A stretch of DNA of 64,000 bases from JAAEPI01 sp964352625 (lineage in GTDB: Bacteria; Bacteroidota; Bacteroidia; Cytophagales; Cyclobacteriaceae). The notes below the pieces were generated by a model, which ran no database searches, had not been told where the DNA came from, and was given only the letters and a program-made list of their open reading frames with translations. Location of the stretch: contig CAYGSD010000003.1 in the NCBI GenBank assembly GCA_964352625.1, positions 1 through 64,000 of the forward strand, given 5' to 3'. Each line of letters begins with the position of its first letter. The stretch's first letter is position 1. A program made the position numbers and the translations under genes. Positions 53,477 through 63,059 of the stretch are shown here, one piece after another.

Positions 53477-56400
53477 ATGCACCTCATCAATTCCATACGA
53501 TTTGAGGTGTCAAGTTCAGAGCTGGGGGAGGCTCGTGATCTTCAGGATAAAATATTTAGCCTTTGCAGGCATACCATTGAGCGATCGTTCAATGATTTAA
53601 TAGAGCAGTATAATTTAAGCGAGCGAATGGATGAAATGACCCTTGATTTGGGATCCATGACATCCTCTTCCTTGGACGCTCAGTTCATCCCAAAACTCCT
53701 GGAAGCATTCGAAAATAAACTTCGCGAATTGGTCGATTCTTCCGTGCCTTCCATACCAGTCGACCTACTTGAAGAAGTTAAAGTATACCTCGAGAAGGGA
53801 GTTAGGCATTGGACAATAACAACAGATATGAACATCGACCAATCTGTGCTTCTTCTTATTCAGCATCATTGGTCGCCTTTTTTGGATTTCCTCAGAAGAA
53901 CCCGATTTCAGAGTCAGGTTACCACCAGGCTGGCAAATGAACTTGACATGACATCAGTCATCAAATTCATTGAACGCATTCAGCCTAGTGAATCCGCCTT
54001 CATTCTTAATTTCATTGAGGACTCACAAGAAGCCTCACAAAGGATTAAAGGCATAGCTATTCATGGAAACCAACTACGAACGGAAATCATACAACTTGTT
54101 CTTTTTGACCTCATCAAAAGCTACGGTTCTTATTTCAATCGAAAAATGTTCGTGAGAAGTCAGTTAATTGGAATGGCAATGAAGTTTAGACTGGACTACC
54201 TCGAGCTCCTTAGGATGTTCGATTCGGTCCTTATGGAAACGACCTTATCATTCAGGCTAGCTACCACTCTTCCTGCATTGATTGGAGATCTGCTGAAAGA
54301 AACAATAGTCCTTACAGCAGACGAAACAGGTCCGCCATCCGAGGAGCCATGGAGGCCATTAATCGACACTGGTGTGGGGCTGGAAGCAAGGGAATTCTTG
54401 ATTGAAAACTGGAAGGGAATCACTAGAAGTTTTGCAGGGGAAATAGCTCATTTACTTCGTAGAACTGTGAAGAATACAGATCATATCGATTATATAATTG
54501 AGCTACTGGGTGATGAGAAGACGGAAGACCTGATCGCAATCCTTGAACCATATGATGCCCCTGTCATACTGGCCTTCAAGCACCAGATGCTCAAAATCAA
54601 TGAGTTGGAAAGTGAGATGAAATACAGACGATCGGATCTCTCTCCAACACTGAATCAATTGATTCTTGGTTTCATTTTGATAGATAGGGGAACCCGATTC
54701 AACCGCAAACAATTTTTGAAACATCAAATCTTTGGACTGTCTCAGCGGCTTAATGTATCCCTCCATGATATGATCAAGTTCATAAAAATGGGACTTGAAG
54801 ATCAAGAAACCAATTCTCAGGTGTCTGAATTGATCACGTTGCTTAGAGAAATTTTGAAGGATGAATTCGCGGTTTCTTATGCCGTAAAAGAGTTGGATTT
54901 AGAAGAACAAATGGAAACCCTGAAGAAATATTTGATCAATCAAAGTGGGGACGAGGAAAGTAAGTACAATAGGAGCAAGAACAAATTCTTCAGGACAATC
55001 TCAAAAGATATCAAACTCAGTAGGGAGCTTATAGAATTCATCATCAATCATGCGGATACTGTCATTCGTTATGTTGATCAGTTGGATGATGAAACCTTCC
55101 TCTTCTTGTTTGAATTTCTAGCGAAAGAAAAACTCTCACTCAGAGGAAGTGAAAAGGATGAGCTGATGAATCAATTATCTCAGAGATTGAAAAAATACAC
55201 TCATCCAGATTTCAGACGATATTTGTTTTTATCACTACTTAATTACAAGAAACTGACCAGGGAGTTGATTGTCCTGCATGATCTGGACTCAGCCCAGAAC
55301 CGGTCGGGCAGTTTGACCTATTCGTATTTCATCACGCTAGTTAATCAAGACGGTAAGGGTGTCGAATCAGTAACGGAAAATTCAACGAATCAATTACTGA
55401 ATCAAAAAATATGGAAAGCTCTGGGACAAACAAATGATCCAGTTGTAAACACAGGGATCACGCCTTCCAAAATGGTTTTGCAACTGGTGAACGAGGAAGG
55501 TATTTCGCCCCGACTATTTACTACGTTGGTTTCTAAAGATTGGGAAGAATTAGCCAACACCTTCAGCAAGACAGAATGGAGTCAAATGAGTAAGCATTTG
55601 GTGAGATTTTTAGTTTCACATTTCAAGGAGTTTTCATTGGATATGCCCCATCATCTGCCCAAACCGATGTTTCTTGAGCTGCTTCCTATGGTTCGTCAGT
55701 TTCTTTCAGAGATGCATGTGAAGAAATCGCAGATTAGAAAGTGGAATGGTATTGTTGGGATGGACAAACAGGATAAAGTGCTCACTTCTTCCGGAGCATC
55801 GGATCAATCGATAGATTATTTAGAAATAATGTCTCAGACTTTGGAGACTGGTAGACTGCCTCAGGGAATTTCTATCAAATCATTTTCAGATAAAATTGTT
55901 GAGTGGCACTCAAAAGGAAACAAGCATTTTGCTTGGATTATAAAAAGCAGAATTCTTTCATTGGAAGTATGGATACAGCTAGCTAAGGTTTTTGAGGGCA
56001 AGATATTGTCGAGAATGGTGCAGATTTATACGGGCAGCCAGTTCAATCATTTTATGTCCATTTCTAAGGATACAGAATACTTGCTGAAAAGAGGGCTGAA
56101 GGACAGCCGGAGCAAGTTTGACGATAACTATACATGGGCCGCCAGACTCTTTTTGGCTCAAAGAGTTGGTACAGCGCGTACTCGTGTAGAAGATTTGATT
56201 CAGCGGCACATAGTATTGCTCTCAGGCACTTCGAGTCAAAGGCATAGAGAAATCATTGAGGAATTGGTTGCAGGGTTGAGAATGGTCAAAAAGGAAATAC
56301 AGCCTGTTTCATTGAGAAAACGCGTGGATTCAATTCTCGCAATGATGCAGAATGCACCAGAGGAAGTGCCTGAGATTTTGAGCACCACTGAAGAAGAAAT

Positions 56401-56908
56401 CAAAGCTCCTCTCTATATAAATAATGCCGGAATCATCCTGTTATGGCCATACCTGAATATGCTTCTCAAGCGAGCAGGCTTTTTAGATGAACAAGGTGCA
56501 TTTCGTGATTTGGACGCCAAAAGAAAAGCTGTTTGGTTCTTGCAATATGTCGGTTCGGGCAATGAAAATGAACCCGAATATGCTTGCACACTGACAAAAC
56601 TCCTATGTGGTTTACCATTGGAGAGCCCACTCGGAAGGCATTTAGAAATCTCCGATGGCATGAAGGAACTGAGTGACGATTTGCTGGAGGCTGTAATTCT
56701 CAATTGGGGAGAGTTGAACAATACCTCTATAGATGGTTTGAGGAATTCATTCCTTGTAAGAAATGGCTCGCTGGAAAAGGATGGATCGGACTGGCTGTTG
56801 AAAGTAGAGCGCAAAGGATTTGATGTCTTGCTTCAAACGTTACCTTGGTCTATTTCAAATGTGAAACTACCTTGGATGGACGGGGTGATTTACGTTTATT
56901 GGCGCTGA
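53477..56908 (+). CDS. eCIS tape-measure protein (Pvc14-like)
   Basis: A 1143-residue, mostly alpha-helical protein. The N-terminus (HLINSIRFEVSSSELGEARDLQ and RHTIERSFNDLIEQYNLSERM) and the C-terminal block (YINNAGIILLWPYLNMLLKRAGF, then LTKLLCGLPLESPLGRHLEI) are typical of contractile injection system tape-measure proteins, which set tube length and sit in the lumen before firing. The gene ends the plus-strand structural run; a convergent gene abuts its stop. Confidence 0.88.
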   Translation: MHLINSIRFEVSSSELGEARDLQDKIFSLCRHTIERSFNDLIEQYNLSERMDEMTLDLGSMTSSSLDAQFIPKLLEAFENKLRELVDSSVPSIPVDLLEEVKVYLEKGVRHWTITTDMNIDQSVLLLIQHHWSPFLDFLRRTRFQSQVTTRLANELDMTSVIKFIERIQPSESAFILNFIEDSQEASQRIKGIAIHGNQLRTEIIQLVLFDLIKSYGSYFNRKMFVRSQLIGMAMKFRLDYLELLRMFDSVLMETTLSFRLATTLPALIGDLLKETIVLTADETGPPSEEPWRPLIDTGVGLEAREFLIENWKGITRSFAGEIAHLLRRTVKNTDHIDYIIELLGDEKTEDLIAILEPYDAPVILAFKHQMLKINELESEMKYRRSDLSPTLNQLILGFILIDRGTRFNRKQFLKHQIFGLSQRLNVSLHDMIKFIKMGLEDQETNSQVSELITLLREILKDEFAVSYAVKELDLEEQMETLKKYLINQSGDEESKYNRSKNKFFRTISKDIKLSRELIEFIINHADTVIRYVDQLDDETFLFLFEFLAKEKLSLRGSEKDELMNQLSQRLKKYTHPDFRRYLFLSLLNYKKLTRELIVLHDLDSAQNRSGSLTYSYFITLVNQDGKGVESVTENSTNQLLNQKIWKALGQTNDPVVNTGITPSKMVLQLVNEEGISPRLFTTLVSKDWEELANTFSKTEWSQMSKHLVRFLVSHFKEFSLDMPHHLPKPMFLELLPMVRQFLSEMHVKKSQIRKWNGIVGMDKQDKVLTSSGASDQSIDYLEIMSQTLETGRLPQGISIKSFSDKIVEWHSKGNKHFAWIIKSRILSLEVWIQLAKVFEGKILSRMVQIYTGSQFNHFMSISKDTEYLLKRGLKDSRSKFDDNYTWAARLFLAQRVGTARTRVEDLIQRHIVLLSGTSSQRHREIIEELVAGLRMVKKEIQPVSLRKRVDSILAMMQNAPEEVPEILSTTEEEIKAPLYINNAGIILLWPYLNMLLKRAGFLDEQGAFRDLDAKRKAVWFLQYVGSGNENEPEYACTLTKLLCGLPLESPLGRHLEISDGMKELSDDLLEAVILNWGELNNTSIDGLRNSFLVRNGSLEKDGSDWLLKVERKGFDVLLQTLPWSISNVKLPWMDGVIYVYWR

Positions 56909-57517
56909 CTATTGGGCTATTTTCTTAATGCGCACATTAATGGAGTCTGTTCCTGCCCATTCCTCCATATAAAGTAGGTAAAGTGAGTCCGGTATAACTG
57001 CATTAACCAGAAAATCAATTCGATCGTCGATCCGCTGGTCAAATGCTGGAAACAACGTATCGTGTACATGAAAATTCTTCGCAAGTAAGAATTCCCCAGA
57101 ATCTATCGAGTACACCAGTTTATCAGAATAGGTGAAGCTATGTGTTTGCCCATTGATTTGAATAAGACCAGGAGGAAATACGTCATTAAAAATATTGTTG
57201 GACAGTAGGCCTATTGGCCAGGCATTGGCTTGTTCTTCTAATAACACATGAAATTCTTCCAATGAATCTCTTCTATTCATTGCAATCATTCTCTTTTTAA
57301 ATGCCTGAAGAGACGTATCTGTATCCAATACATCTTTGAAGACATTTTCGAAGTTGTAAATAAAGGCCACATTGTCGCGTACCCTTTTTGTTTTTGGAAA
57401 CCCATCAGTTTGATAGTAGCGATAGACAAAAAACGCCAGGATTAGAACTGGGATCAATGGGTTATAAATATGAGCGTTTTTGAGGTATTTAAACTTGATA
57501 TTTTCCAGAAAAGACAT
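56909..57517 (-). CDS. Membrane-anchored protein of unknown function inside the eCIS cluster
   Basis: A 202-residue protein with one N-terminal transmembrane helix (about 20-36) and a soluble domain likely facing the periplasm. I recognise no family. It is the only gene reading against the structural operon, abutting the tape-measure stop and divergent from the ATPase by 53 bases. It may be unrelated cargo that entered the cluster, a release or anchoring factor, or a self-protection protein; nothing in the sequence decides. Confidence 0.65.
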   Translation of the reverse strand: MSFLENIKFKYLKNAHIYNPLIPVLILAFFVYRYYQTDGFPKTKRVRDNVAFIYNFENVFKDVLDTDTSLQAFKKRMIAMNRRDSLEEFHVLLEEQANAWPIGLLSNNIFNDVFPPGLIQINGQTHSFTYSDKLVYSIDSGEFLLAKNFHVHDTLFPAFDQRIDDRIDFLVNAVIPDSLYLLYMEEWAGTDSINVRIKKIAQ

Positions 57518-57570
57518 GATTGAGTCGTTTAGTTAAATTTATGAATTAAATTGACGAATCCGTCATCTGC

Positions 57571-58914
57571 ATGAAAGAATCACCGGCTAACATTCAGGTA
57601 CTTACACAAGAGATGAATTGGCTCAGTCAGTTGATAGATTTGAGGATCAAATTGTATTTCAAAACGGAGGAAAATCTACCCGCATTTGAATCCCTAACAC
57701 CTCCTGAGATTGACGAAGAATCCAGATACAGCAAGCTGCTGGTAGAGCACAACTGCACGTGGCTTGATCGCTTGATTTTTGCCTTGACCTTAGCACCCTA
57801 TATCAGACCTCAAACCCTTGATTCCTTCTTCATCAAAAACAAGAATCTCGACAGGGGATTTGCAGAATTTGGAGGAATCAAAGGGGAACAGCACGGTGGG
57901 TTTATTCCTACCATTGAAACGGCCGCCTTTCTATATGGAGGTGATGACTTGGAGCGCCGTATGCATGTCCGGAAGTCTGTGGATTTTGACGGCCCCCTAC
58001 GAATCCCAGGTATTCTGAAAGTGGGAAGAGTGCCGTTTGGAGAATCAGACATGGCAAGGCAGCTCTATTTGGATGATCATTGGGTCGAATATTTACTGAG
58101 TGGGGGAGAGCACGTACCGGAAATGAGTCACGAATTTCCTGCCAAGCGCATCACCACCGATCTGGAGTGGAAGGATCTGATCCTGGATGAAGATGTGTTG
58201 GCCAAAATCAATGAGATCACTCAATGGATGACCCACCAGAAGCTGTTACTAAAAGATTGGGATTTGGCTAAGAAACTGAAGAAGGGGTACAGGTGCCTTT
58301 TTTACGGTCCGCCCGGCACTGGGAAGACACTTACTGCTACGCTGCTGGGGAATGAACTGGCTCGTCCGGTCTATCGGGTGGATTTGAGTTTGATTGTTTC
58401 CAAATATATTGGAGAGACCGAGAAAAATCTGGCCAAGGTGTTCGATCTGGCTGAAAGCAAACGCTGGATTTTGTTTTTTGATGAAGCAGATGCTTTGTTC
58501 GGTCAGCGGGTGCAGACCTCATCCAGCAATGATAGGCATTCCAATCAGGAGGTGGCTTTTCTGCTACAGCGGATTGAAGACTTTGATGGATTGGTGATCC
58601 TGGCCACCAACTTCAAAACCAATTTGGATGAGGGCTTTGCTCGAAGGTTCCAGTCCATGGTTTACTTCCCGACCCCTGATAAGGAAGAGCGGCTTGCGCT
58701 TTGGCAGTCCTATTTTAATGGCAAACTGCCTGTTGAAAAAGGCATTGACTTCAAGAAAATCGCGGAGGATTTTGAAGTGACTGGCGGCAATATTGTGAAT
58801 GTTCTCAGATATGCCTCTGTAAAGGCGGCTGGATATGAAACCAAAGCGGTAAAAGAAAAAGACATTCTGGAAGGAGTGAAGCGGGAATTGAGGCAGTTGG
58901 GGAGGAGTGTTTAA
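57571..58914 (+). CDS. eCIS AAA+ ATPase (Pvc15-like)
   Basis: A 447-residue AAA+ ATPase with an N-terminal domain of about 180 residues. Walker A is GPPGTGKT (246-253), Walker B LFFDEAD (301-307), sensor 1 asparagine in ATNFKT (near 347) and the arginine-finger pair in FARRF (near 358-359). Such ATPases occur in nearly all eCIS clusters and are thought to help load cargo or assemble the particle. It has its own upstream region of 53 bases shared with the divergent gene. Its stop overlaps the convergent effector gene by 4 bases. Confidence 0.92.
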   Translation: MKESPANIQVLTQEMNWLSQLIDLRIKLYFKTEENLPAFESLTPPEIDEESRYSKLLVEHNCTWLDRLIFALTLAPYIRPQTLDSFFIKNKNLDRGFAEFGGIKGEQHGGFIPTIETAAFLYGGDDLERRMHVRKSVDFDGPLRIPGILKVGRVPFGESDMARQLYLDDHWVEYLLSGGEHVPEMSHEFPAKRITTDLEWKDLILDEDVLAKINEITQWMTHQKLLLKDWDLAKKLKKGYRCLFYGPPGTGKTLTATLLGNELARPVYRVDLSLIVSKYIGETEKNLAKVFDLAESKRWILFFDEADALFGQRVQTSSSNDRHSNQEVAFLLQRIEDFDGLVILATNFKTNLDEGFARRFQSMVYFPTPDKEERLALWQSYFNGKLPVEKGIDFKKIAEDFEVTGGNIVNVLRYASVKAAGYETKAVKEKDILEGVKRELRQLGRSV

Positions 58915-60218
58915 GGGCCACCGCCACCTTGAGGTGCTACATTTGGAGTACTAGATCCAGCAGCGGCACCTGAAGCTGCCTGCTGAGGCAGTGAGTCGAT
59001 GGACTGGACTAAATAAGTAGCTTTGAGCCTTGTTAAGACACTTTGAACACTGTCTTGAAAATTTTCGGTCCAGTGTAAAATGTCGTCTGGATTTTCCGTA
59101 GCACTCATGCCCTCATAATATTGCTGGGAAAGCCTAGCAATTTCCATCATTGCCACTTCCTTCTTTATGGCATGCTCCATCTCACCTGGCCTTGCAAAAT
59201 CAATTGGATCAGCTGCGGCATCACCTTTTGCAGCATTGGCCTTTGCTGACATGGCTCTAAGATTATCCATGTCATTAAAATACATTCTACCAGCATATTC
59301 AGTGGGAAACCACTTGCCATTGACATTCTTATAGAGGCCGTTCATCCAGTCTGCAAGAGGTTGTCCTTGATTTAAATTTTCCGCAATCGCGAATAGATCA
59401 TCTTTAATCTTCTTCCATGCATAATTGTGATCAATTTGAACTGCATCCGGGTGCACGGGCTGCCATCCGGAAGAAGTTTGAGCCATTACAGGCCCTCCTC
59501 CCGACCCTCCGGCTTGAGTTGACAGAATTGCTGCTGTCACCTTTTCTCCAAATCTTGGTCTGTCAGCCGTTCTTTCCAACTTAATATTAATCCATTTTTG
59601 CTGGGCTTGATATAGTCCTTGTGTCTCTGGTGGACCATCCATTGGCATTCTAGCCTGGATTGGACTTTCCGTTTTTGAAAGAGATTCGAAATTTAATGGC
59701 TCTTTGGTGCTATAAGGATCATTAAATTGCCCCAAACGCTCTGCTTCTCCTTCCAGGTTTGGATCCGCATTCAGAAATCCGAATTCCAATTTATGAGTTG
59801 GTGTAACCCTTCCTTGCTTTTGCTGAACCACATGCCACAGCTCATGACCCAAGTGTTGTTCCTGTCCGGGTGCAATATGAATTTCACTCCCTTGAGCATA
59901 GGCGAGGGCTTGAAGTTGAGCGGGCTTGTCTGAGTTGTAATTAACCCTTACATCACTTAAGTCAAATCCTGAATTACTCTCAAAATTCGATTTCATGTCA
60001 TCGGGAAGACCTGTCAGGTTTGGTTCTTTATATGTGCTATTTACAGCGTCGGAAAGATCTGCTTGTTTTTGCAGGATTGGGCTTTGGGAGATATATTCAG
60101 AAAACTCTCCCCCAGATGAATTCCCAATCGCTTGAGCCACAGATCGAGAAGTGTTCTTAAAGAACTCTCTTTTCTGGTTTGGATTAGTATTTCTTGAGTA
60201 CGGAGTAGTCAGACTCAT
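58911..60218 (-). CDS. Putative eCIS effector: DUF4157 leader with HNH-nuclease-like C-terminus
   Basis: A 435-residue protein. Residues 69-139 form an eCIS-associated DUF4157 domain with the zinc-protease-type motif HELWH (125-129) followed by VVQQKQGRV. After a linker, residues 258-332 carry a pattern of HNH/colicin-type nucleases: QIDHNYAW (DH at 263-264), a middle WMNGLYKNVNGKWF, then DMDNLRAMSAKANAAKGD with N319 and the closing N-x2-KG. This fits a DNase toxin cargo; activity is an inference. The tail is Gly/Ala/Gln-rich. It is the last gene of a minus-strand set, overlapping its upstream neighbour by 4 bases. Confidence 0.75.
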   Translation of the reverse strand: MSLTTPYSRNTNPNQKREFFKNTSRSVAQAIGNSSGGEFSEYISQSPILQKQADLSDAVNSTYKEPNLTGLPDDMKSNFESNSGFDLSDVRVNYNSDKPAQLQALAYAQGSEIHIAPGQEQHLGHELWHVVQQKQGRVTPTHKLEFGFLNADPNLEGEAERLGQFNDPYSTKEPLNFESLSKTESPIQARMPMDGPPETQGLYQAQQKWINIKLERTADRPRFGEKVTAAILSTQAGGSGGGPVMAQTSSGWQPVHPDAVQIDHNYAWKKIKDDLFAIAENLNQGQPLADWMNGLYKNVNGKWFPTEYAGRMYFNDMDNLRAMSAKANAAKGDAAADPIDFARPGEMEHAIKKEVAMMEIARLSQQYYEGMSATENPDDILHWTENFQDSVQSVLTRLKATYLVQSIDSLPQQAASGAAAGSSTPNVAPQGGGGP

Positions 60219-61879
60219 TTCTTAACTTGTTGGTCAGATCCAGAAGCCGCTGCTGCGGCTGCACCTTGAGCAATAACTTTGGTAATAGTGAGTCTCCATC
60301 GATCCCGAATGTATTTACCATTTTGGAGAGGCTCAGTAAGTCTAGCACCAGATTGTTCTGCTGCTGGAAACTGCTCAGACGGCACCTGCCTTTTGATTTT
60401 ATTCCCGCTTTTTCCCTTTGCTGTTTTTCCATAGCCATCAACAATAAATCCATTTTCTCTTAACAAATTGACATGCCTATCGATACGATCCATTTTACCA
60501 TCAGGGTCTGAATCTTTGCCCATCCCCTTGTCTTCCACAATAGCATGTACTACAGTTGCTCCTTTTGCAAAAGCATTATTAACCACATTTAGGAATAATC
60601 GAGCTGAAGAATCTTCATCTCCCATAACCAGATTGGCTAGAGCTACCTCCTTAGGCATTACTAAAGAGTTACTACGGTCTCTCATTCTTCGTTCTTTTGC
60701 TCCAGCCTTGATCATTTCTCCTCCACCTATTTTTAATTGTTTGGCTCTTCCAGATAACACTAAGAATGCAACAGCTTTAATATGATAGCTTGGATTTTCT
60801 GAAATTTCACCCCATAAATCAGCGTCACTGGATTCATACATATCGTATGCTTCAGGTACGGGGAGCATTATCTCTCCTGTCAATAAAGCACCCATTGGAT
60901 CCCTTATCCTGGCTATTAAGTTAGTCGTTAGTGATTCCCTGACTACATCTACAGCAACCTTAATTTTATTTGAGATGTATAAACAAACCTGATCGAATGC
61001 TTCTTGCGGATTACCATAATGCCCAGCAAAGCTCCTTACCGTATTTATAAATTCAGCCGACATCTTTTCTGACTGTTTCCCATCATCTTTTTGAGGCGCT
61101 TTAGCTTCATCCCTGAGCCAGGAAATTCGAACTATGAAATTTTTACTTTTAAGTTTCGCTTCTATCATCTGACGTGATTTTAAAATCAGTTCGTTGGCAA
61201 TTTCAGGAAGTACTCCATCGTACATGCGAAGCTCAATGACTGGAAGTTTTCTGTCTGAAGCTTGTTGCCTTGCATAAATAACAATTTCATCACCAAACAT
61301 TGTAATATCATAGGTTCCCTCAAATTGAGTAGCTAAAATTTGAAATGGTGCTGCCTCCTCCACCACATCGGGTTCACCTTCCTGGCTCGGAGGACCTGAG
61401 GTTTTCGAATTTGGCTTTTCAAATTGTTTAACAGAAAAATGAGCAATACTGGAATCGTAATAATGAAGATTCTCAAATGATGCATTTACCATTTGCATCG
61501 CCTTTGCTCCCATCTGATCCGCCTCCATTTCCAATCCCTCATTATCATTCACCGCTTTCCCATTCACTGAGGTAGTTGGTTTTACACGTCCTTGTGCCTG
61601 TTGCACCACATGCCACGCTTCATGAGGAAGATGCTTTTCCTGACCGGGCCCCAGGTGAATCTGATTACCCTGAGCATAAGCCAGCGCACCGACTTTGGCT
61701 GGCTCTGAGGAATTACGTTTGACTTGTACGGAAGACATGTCTACTCCGCTCATTTCCTCAATGCCTGATTTCAAGTTGTCGGGTAGGCCGGTCTTATTTT
61801 CTATTCTCTGGACAGAATCCTGAGCAGCGGATATTTTTGTTCTGTTTTTCGAGGTAGGGCTTGTTACATTATCTTTCAC
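60215..61879 (-). CDS. Putative eCIS effector: DUF4157 leader with unassigned C-terminal domain
   Basis: A 554-residue protein. DUF4157 lies at about 30-100 with HEAWH at 86-90 (HLPHEAWHVVQQAQGRV). The middle (about 180-400) is mixed alpha/beta. The C-terminal part (about 405-490) includes ARLFLNVVNNAFAKGATVVHAIVED and HVNLLRENGFIVDGYG, which vaguely recalls an acetyltransferase fold but lacks a certain coenzyme A motif. It ends in an alanine-rich tail. A toxin role is likely by position and leader domain; the activity is unknown. It overlaps the upstream CFI-box gene by 11 bases. Confidence 0.7.
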   Translation of the reverse strand: MKDNVTSPTSKNRTKISAAQDSVQRIENKTGLPDNLKSGIEEMSGVDMSSVQVKRNSSEPAKVGALAYAQGNQIHLGPGQEKHLPHEAWHVVQQAQGRVKPTTSVNGKAVNDNEGLEMEADQMGAKAMQMVNASFENLHYYDSSIAHFSVKQFEKPNSKTSGPPSQEGEPDVVEEAAPFQILATQFEGTYDITMFGDEIVIYARQQASDRKLPVIELRMYDGVLPEIANELILKSRQMIEAKLKSKNFIVRISWLRDEAKAPQKDDGKQSEKMSAEFINTVRSFAGHYGNPQEAFDQVCLYISNKIKVAVDVVRESLTTNLIARIRDPMGALLTGEIMLPVPEAYDMYESSDADLWGEISENPSYHIKAVAFLVLSGRAKQLKIGGGEMIKAGAKERRMRDRSNSLVMPKEVALANLVMGDEDSSARLFLNVVNNAFAKGATVVHAIVEDKGMGKDSDPDGKMDRIDRHVNLLRENGFIVDGYGKTAKGKSGNKIKRQVPSEQFPAAEQSGARLTEPLQNGKYIRDRWRLTITKVIAQGAAAAAASGSDQQVKK

Positions 61880-63059
61880 GGAGCGAATAGTTTTTGGGTT
61901 TGGTTAAAAGAAGTGTTTGGAGATTATCATTAGTTAACATTCGAACCATTTTTTCATAAATCTCCATTGCATGTGCATTCTCATTCTGTTCTATATGTTT
62001 GACACATTGTCTTACGACCTTTAAGATTTCACCGTATATTTCTTGTTGCGCTGGGTGGGCATTGATTTTAGTGACAATTTCAGGAGCCACTTCATAATAT
62101 TTTTGAACTTTGCTTATTCCGGAAGGGAGACTCAACATATAGGAATCCCTGAAATGTCGTAAGGTTTGTAGTTCATGACAATCATCCGGTAATCCCGCAA
62201 ATTGCACACATGCTGTCGTTAGGTAACACTTCCATCCTGAACTGCGGGGGGCGGGTCGTTTAATTTTTTGCTGATTAACATGAACTAAAAAATCGTCGAT
62301 TTCTTGGATCGTCTCCAATTGACCCCATCGAACCCTCCATTCGTCAAGCTGTGATTGGGTTGCTCCGGTGTACATTTCTTTGAATTTTGACATTCTGTAC
62401 GCTTTGACTTCACTTGAAACTTCTTTCACCCAGCTGCCTTCATACCTCGCCAGTATTTCATCACTAGTACCCGTCATATCTACGGTGATGAAATCATCGG
62501 TACTTTTTATGGTTTCTTCTCGATGATTGATGGGTATTCCTAGACCAGCCACCACGGCTTGTATTACGGGCGCATGATCACCAGTCGCCTTGGCATGTTT
62601 GCCATTGTAGACTACAAATACTTCTAATGAAATACTTCTCCCAATTGACTCTTTCAAAATGCGTTGGTTAATCTCTTTAGCTGCCTCCATTGATCGGGAG
62701 ACCTTTCCTTCAGAATGAAAAACAATGCTTTGAACTAAGACCCAGTTTTCATCCTGATTTTCATGAACATTAATCCTTATAGCAGCACATCCTGCTAGGC
62801 CCGGAACAATTACGGCATCCGTTACCTTAGGGAGCCAGACGGGTTTACTTTCGGTTGCTCTGTGAGGATCATCAGGATCTCCCTTTTTCATTTGCAAAGT
62901 ACTATGCCATGCTTTACTCTGACTTGTGGATTTGGCTTCCGGATTTACGACTTTTTCTGGAATTGACTTATTTTCTTGAGAATCAAATGCGGAATTGTTC
63001 CTTAAGTGTTCCGTTGCTGCAGGTGAAACTGATTGCCTCCTGGTTAATCGCTCTTTCAT
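61869..63059 (-). CDS. CFI-box-like protein in the effector operon
   Basis: A 396-residue protein. The first 75 residues are polar and probably disordered, with no DUF4157 and no signal peptide. A central alpha/beta domain (about 80-200) is unrecognised. The C-terminal third has CYLTTACVQFAGL (278-290), DDC (292-294) and LQTLRHFRDSYM, which matches the CFI-box type of motif (C-x-TTAC ... C-x-EL-x2-LR-x-FRD). Such boxes occur at the ends of secreted proteins in many bacteria; their role is unclear. It could be cargo, an adaptor or an immunity protein. Confidence 0.65.
   Translation of the reverse strand: MKERLTRRQSVSPAATEHLRNNSAFDSQENKSIPEKVVNPEAKSTSQSKAWHSTLQMKKGDPDDPHRATESKPVWLPKVTDAVIVPGLAGCAAIRINVHENQDENWVLVQSIVFHSEGKVSRSMEAAKEINQRILKESIGRSISLEVFVVYNGKHAKATGDHAPVIQAVVAGLGIPINHREETIKSTDDFITVDMTGTSDEILARYEGSWVKEVSSEVKAYRMSKFKEMYTGATQSQLDEWRVRWGQLETIQEIDDFLVHVNQQKIKRPAPRSSGWKCYLTTACVQFAGLPDDCHELQTLRHFRDSYMLSLPSGISKVQKYYEVAPEIVTKINAHPAQQEIYGEILKVVRQCVKHIEQNENAHAMEIYEKMVRMLTNDNLQTLLLTKPKNYSLRER

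Noticed and set aside
38592..58914. Type VI secretion system, suggested by VgrG and PAAR genes
   Set aside because: No TssJ, TssL, TssM or ClpV-type genes are present, while a DUF4255 cap, a tape measure and a Pvc15-type ATPase are. These mark an extracellular system.
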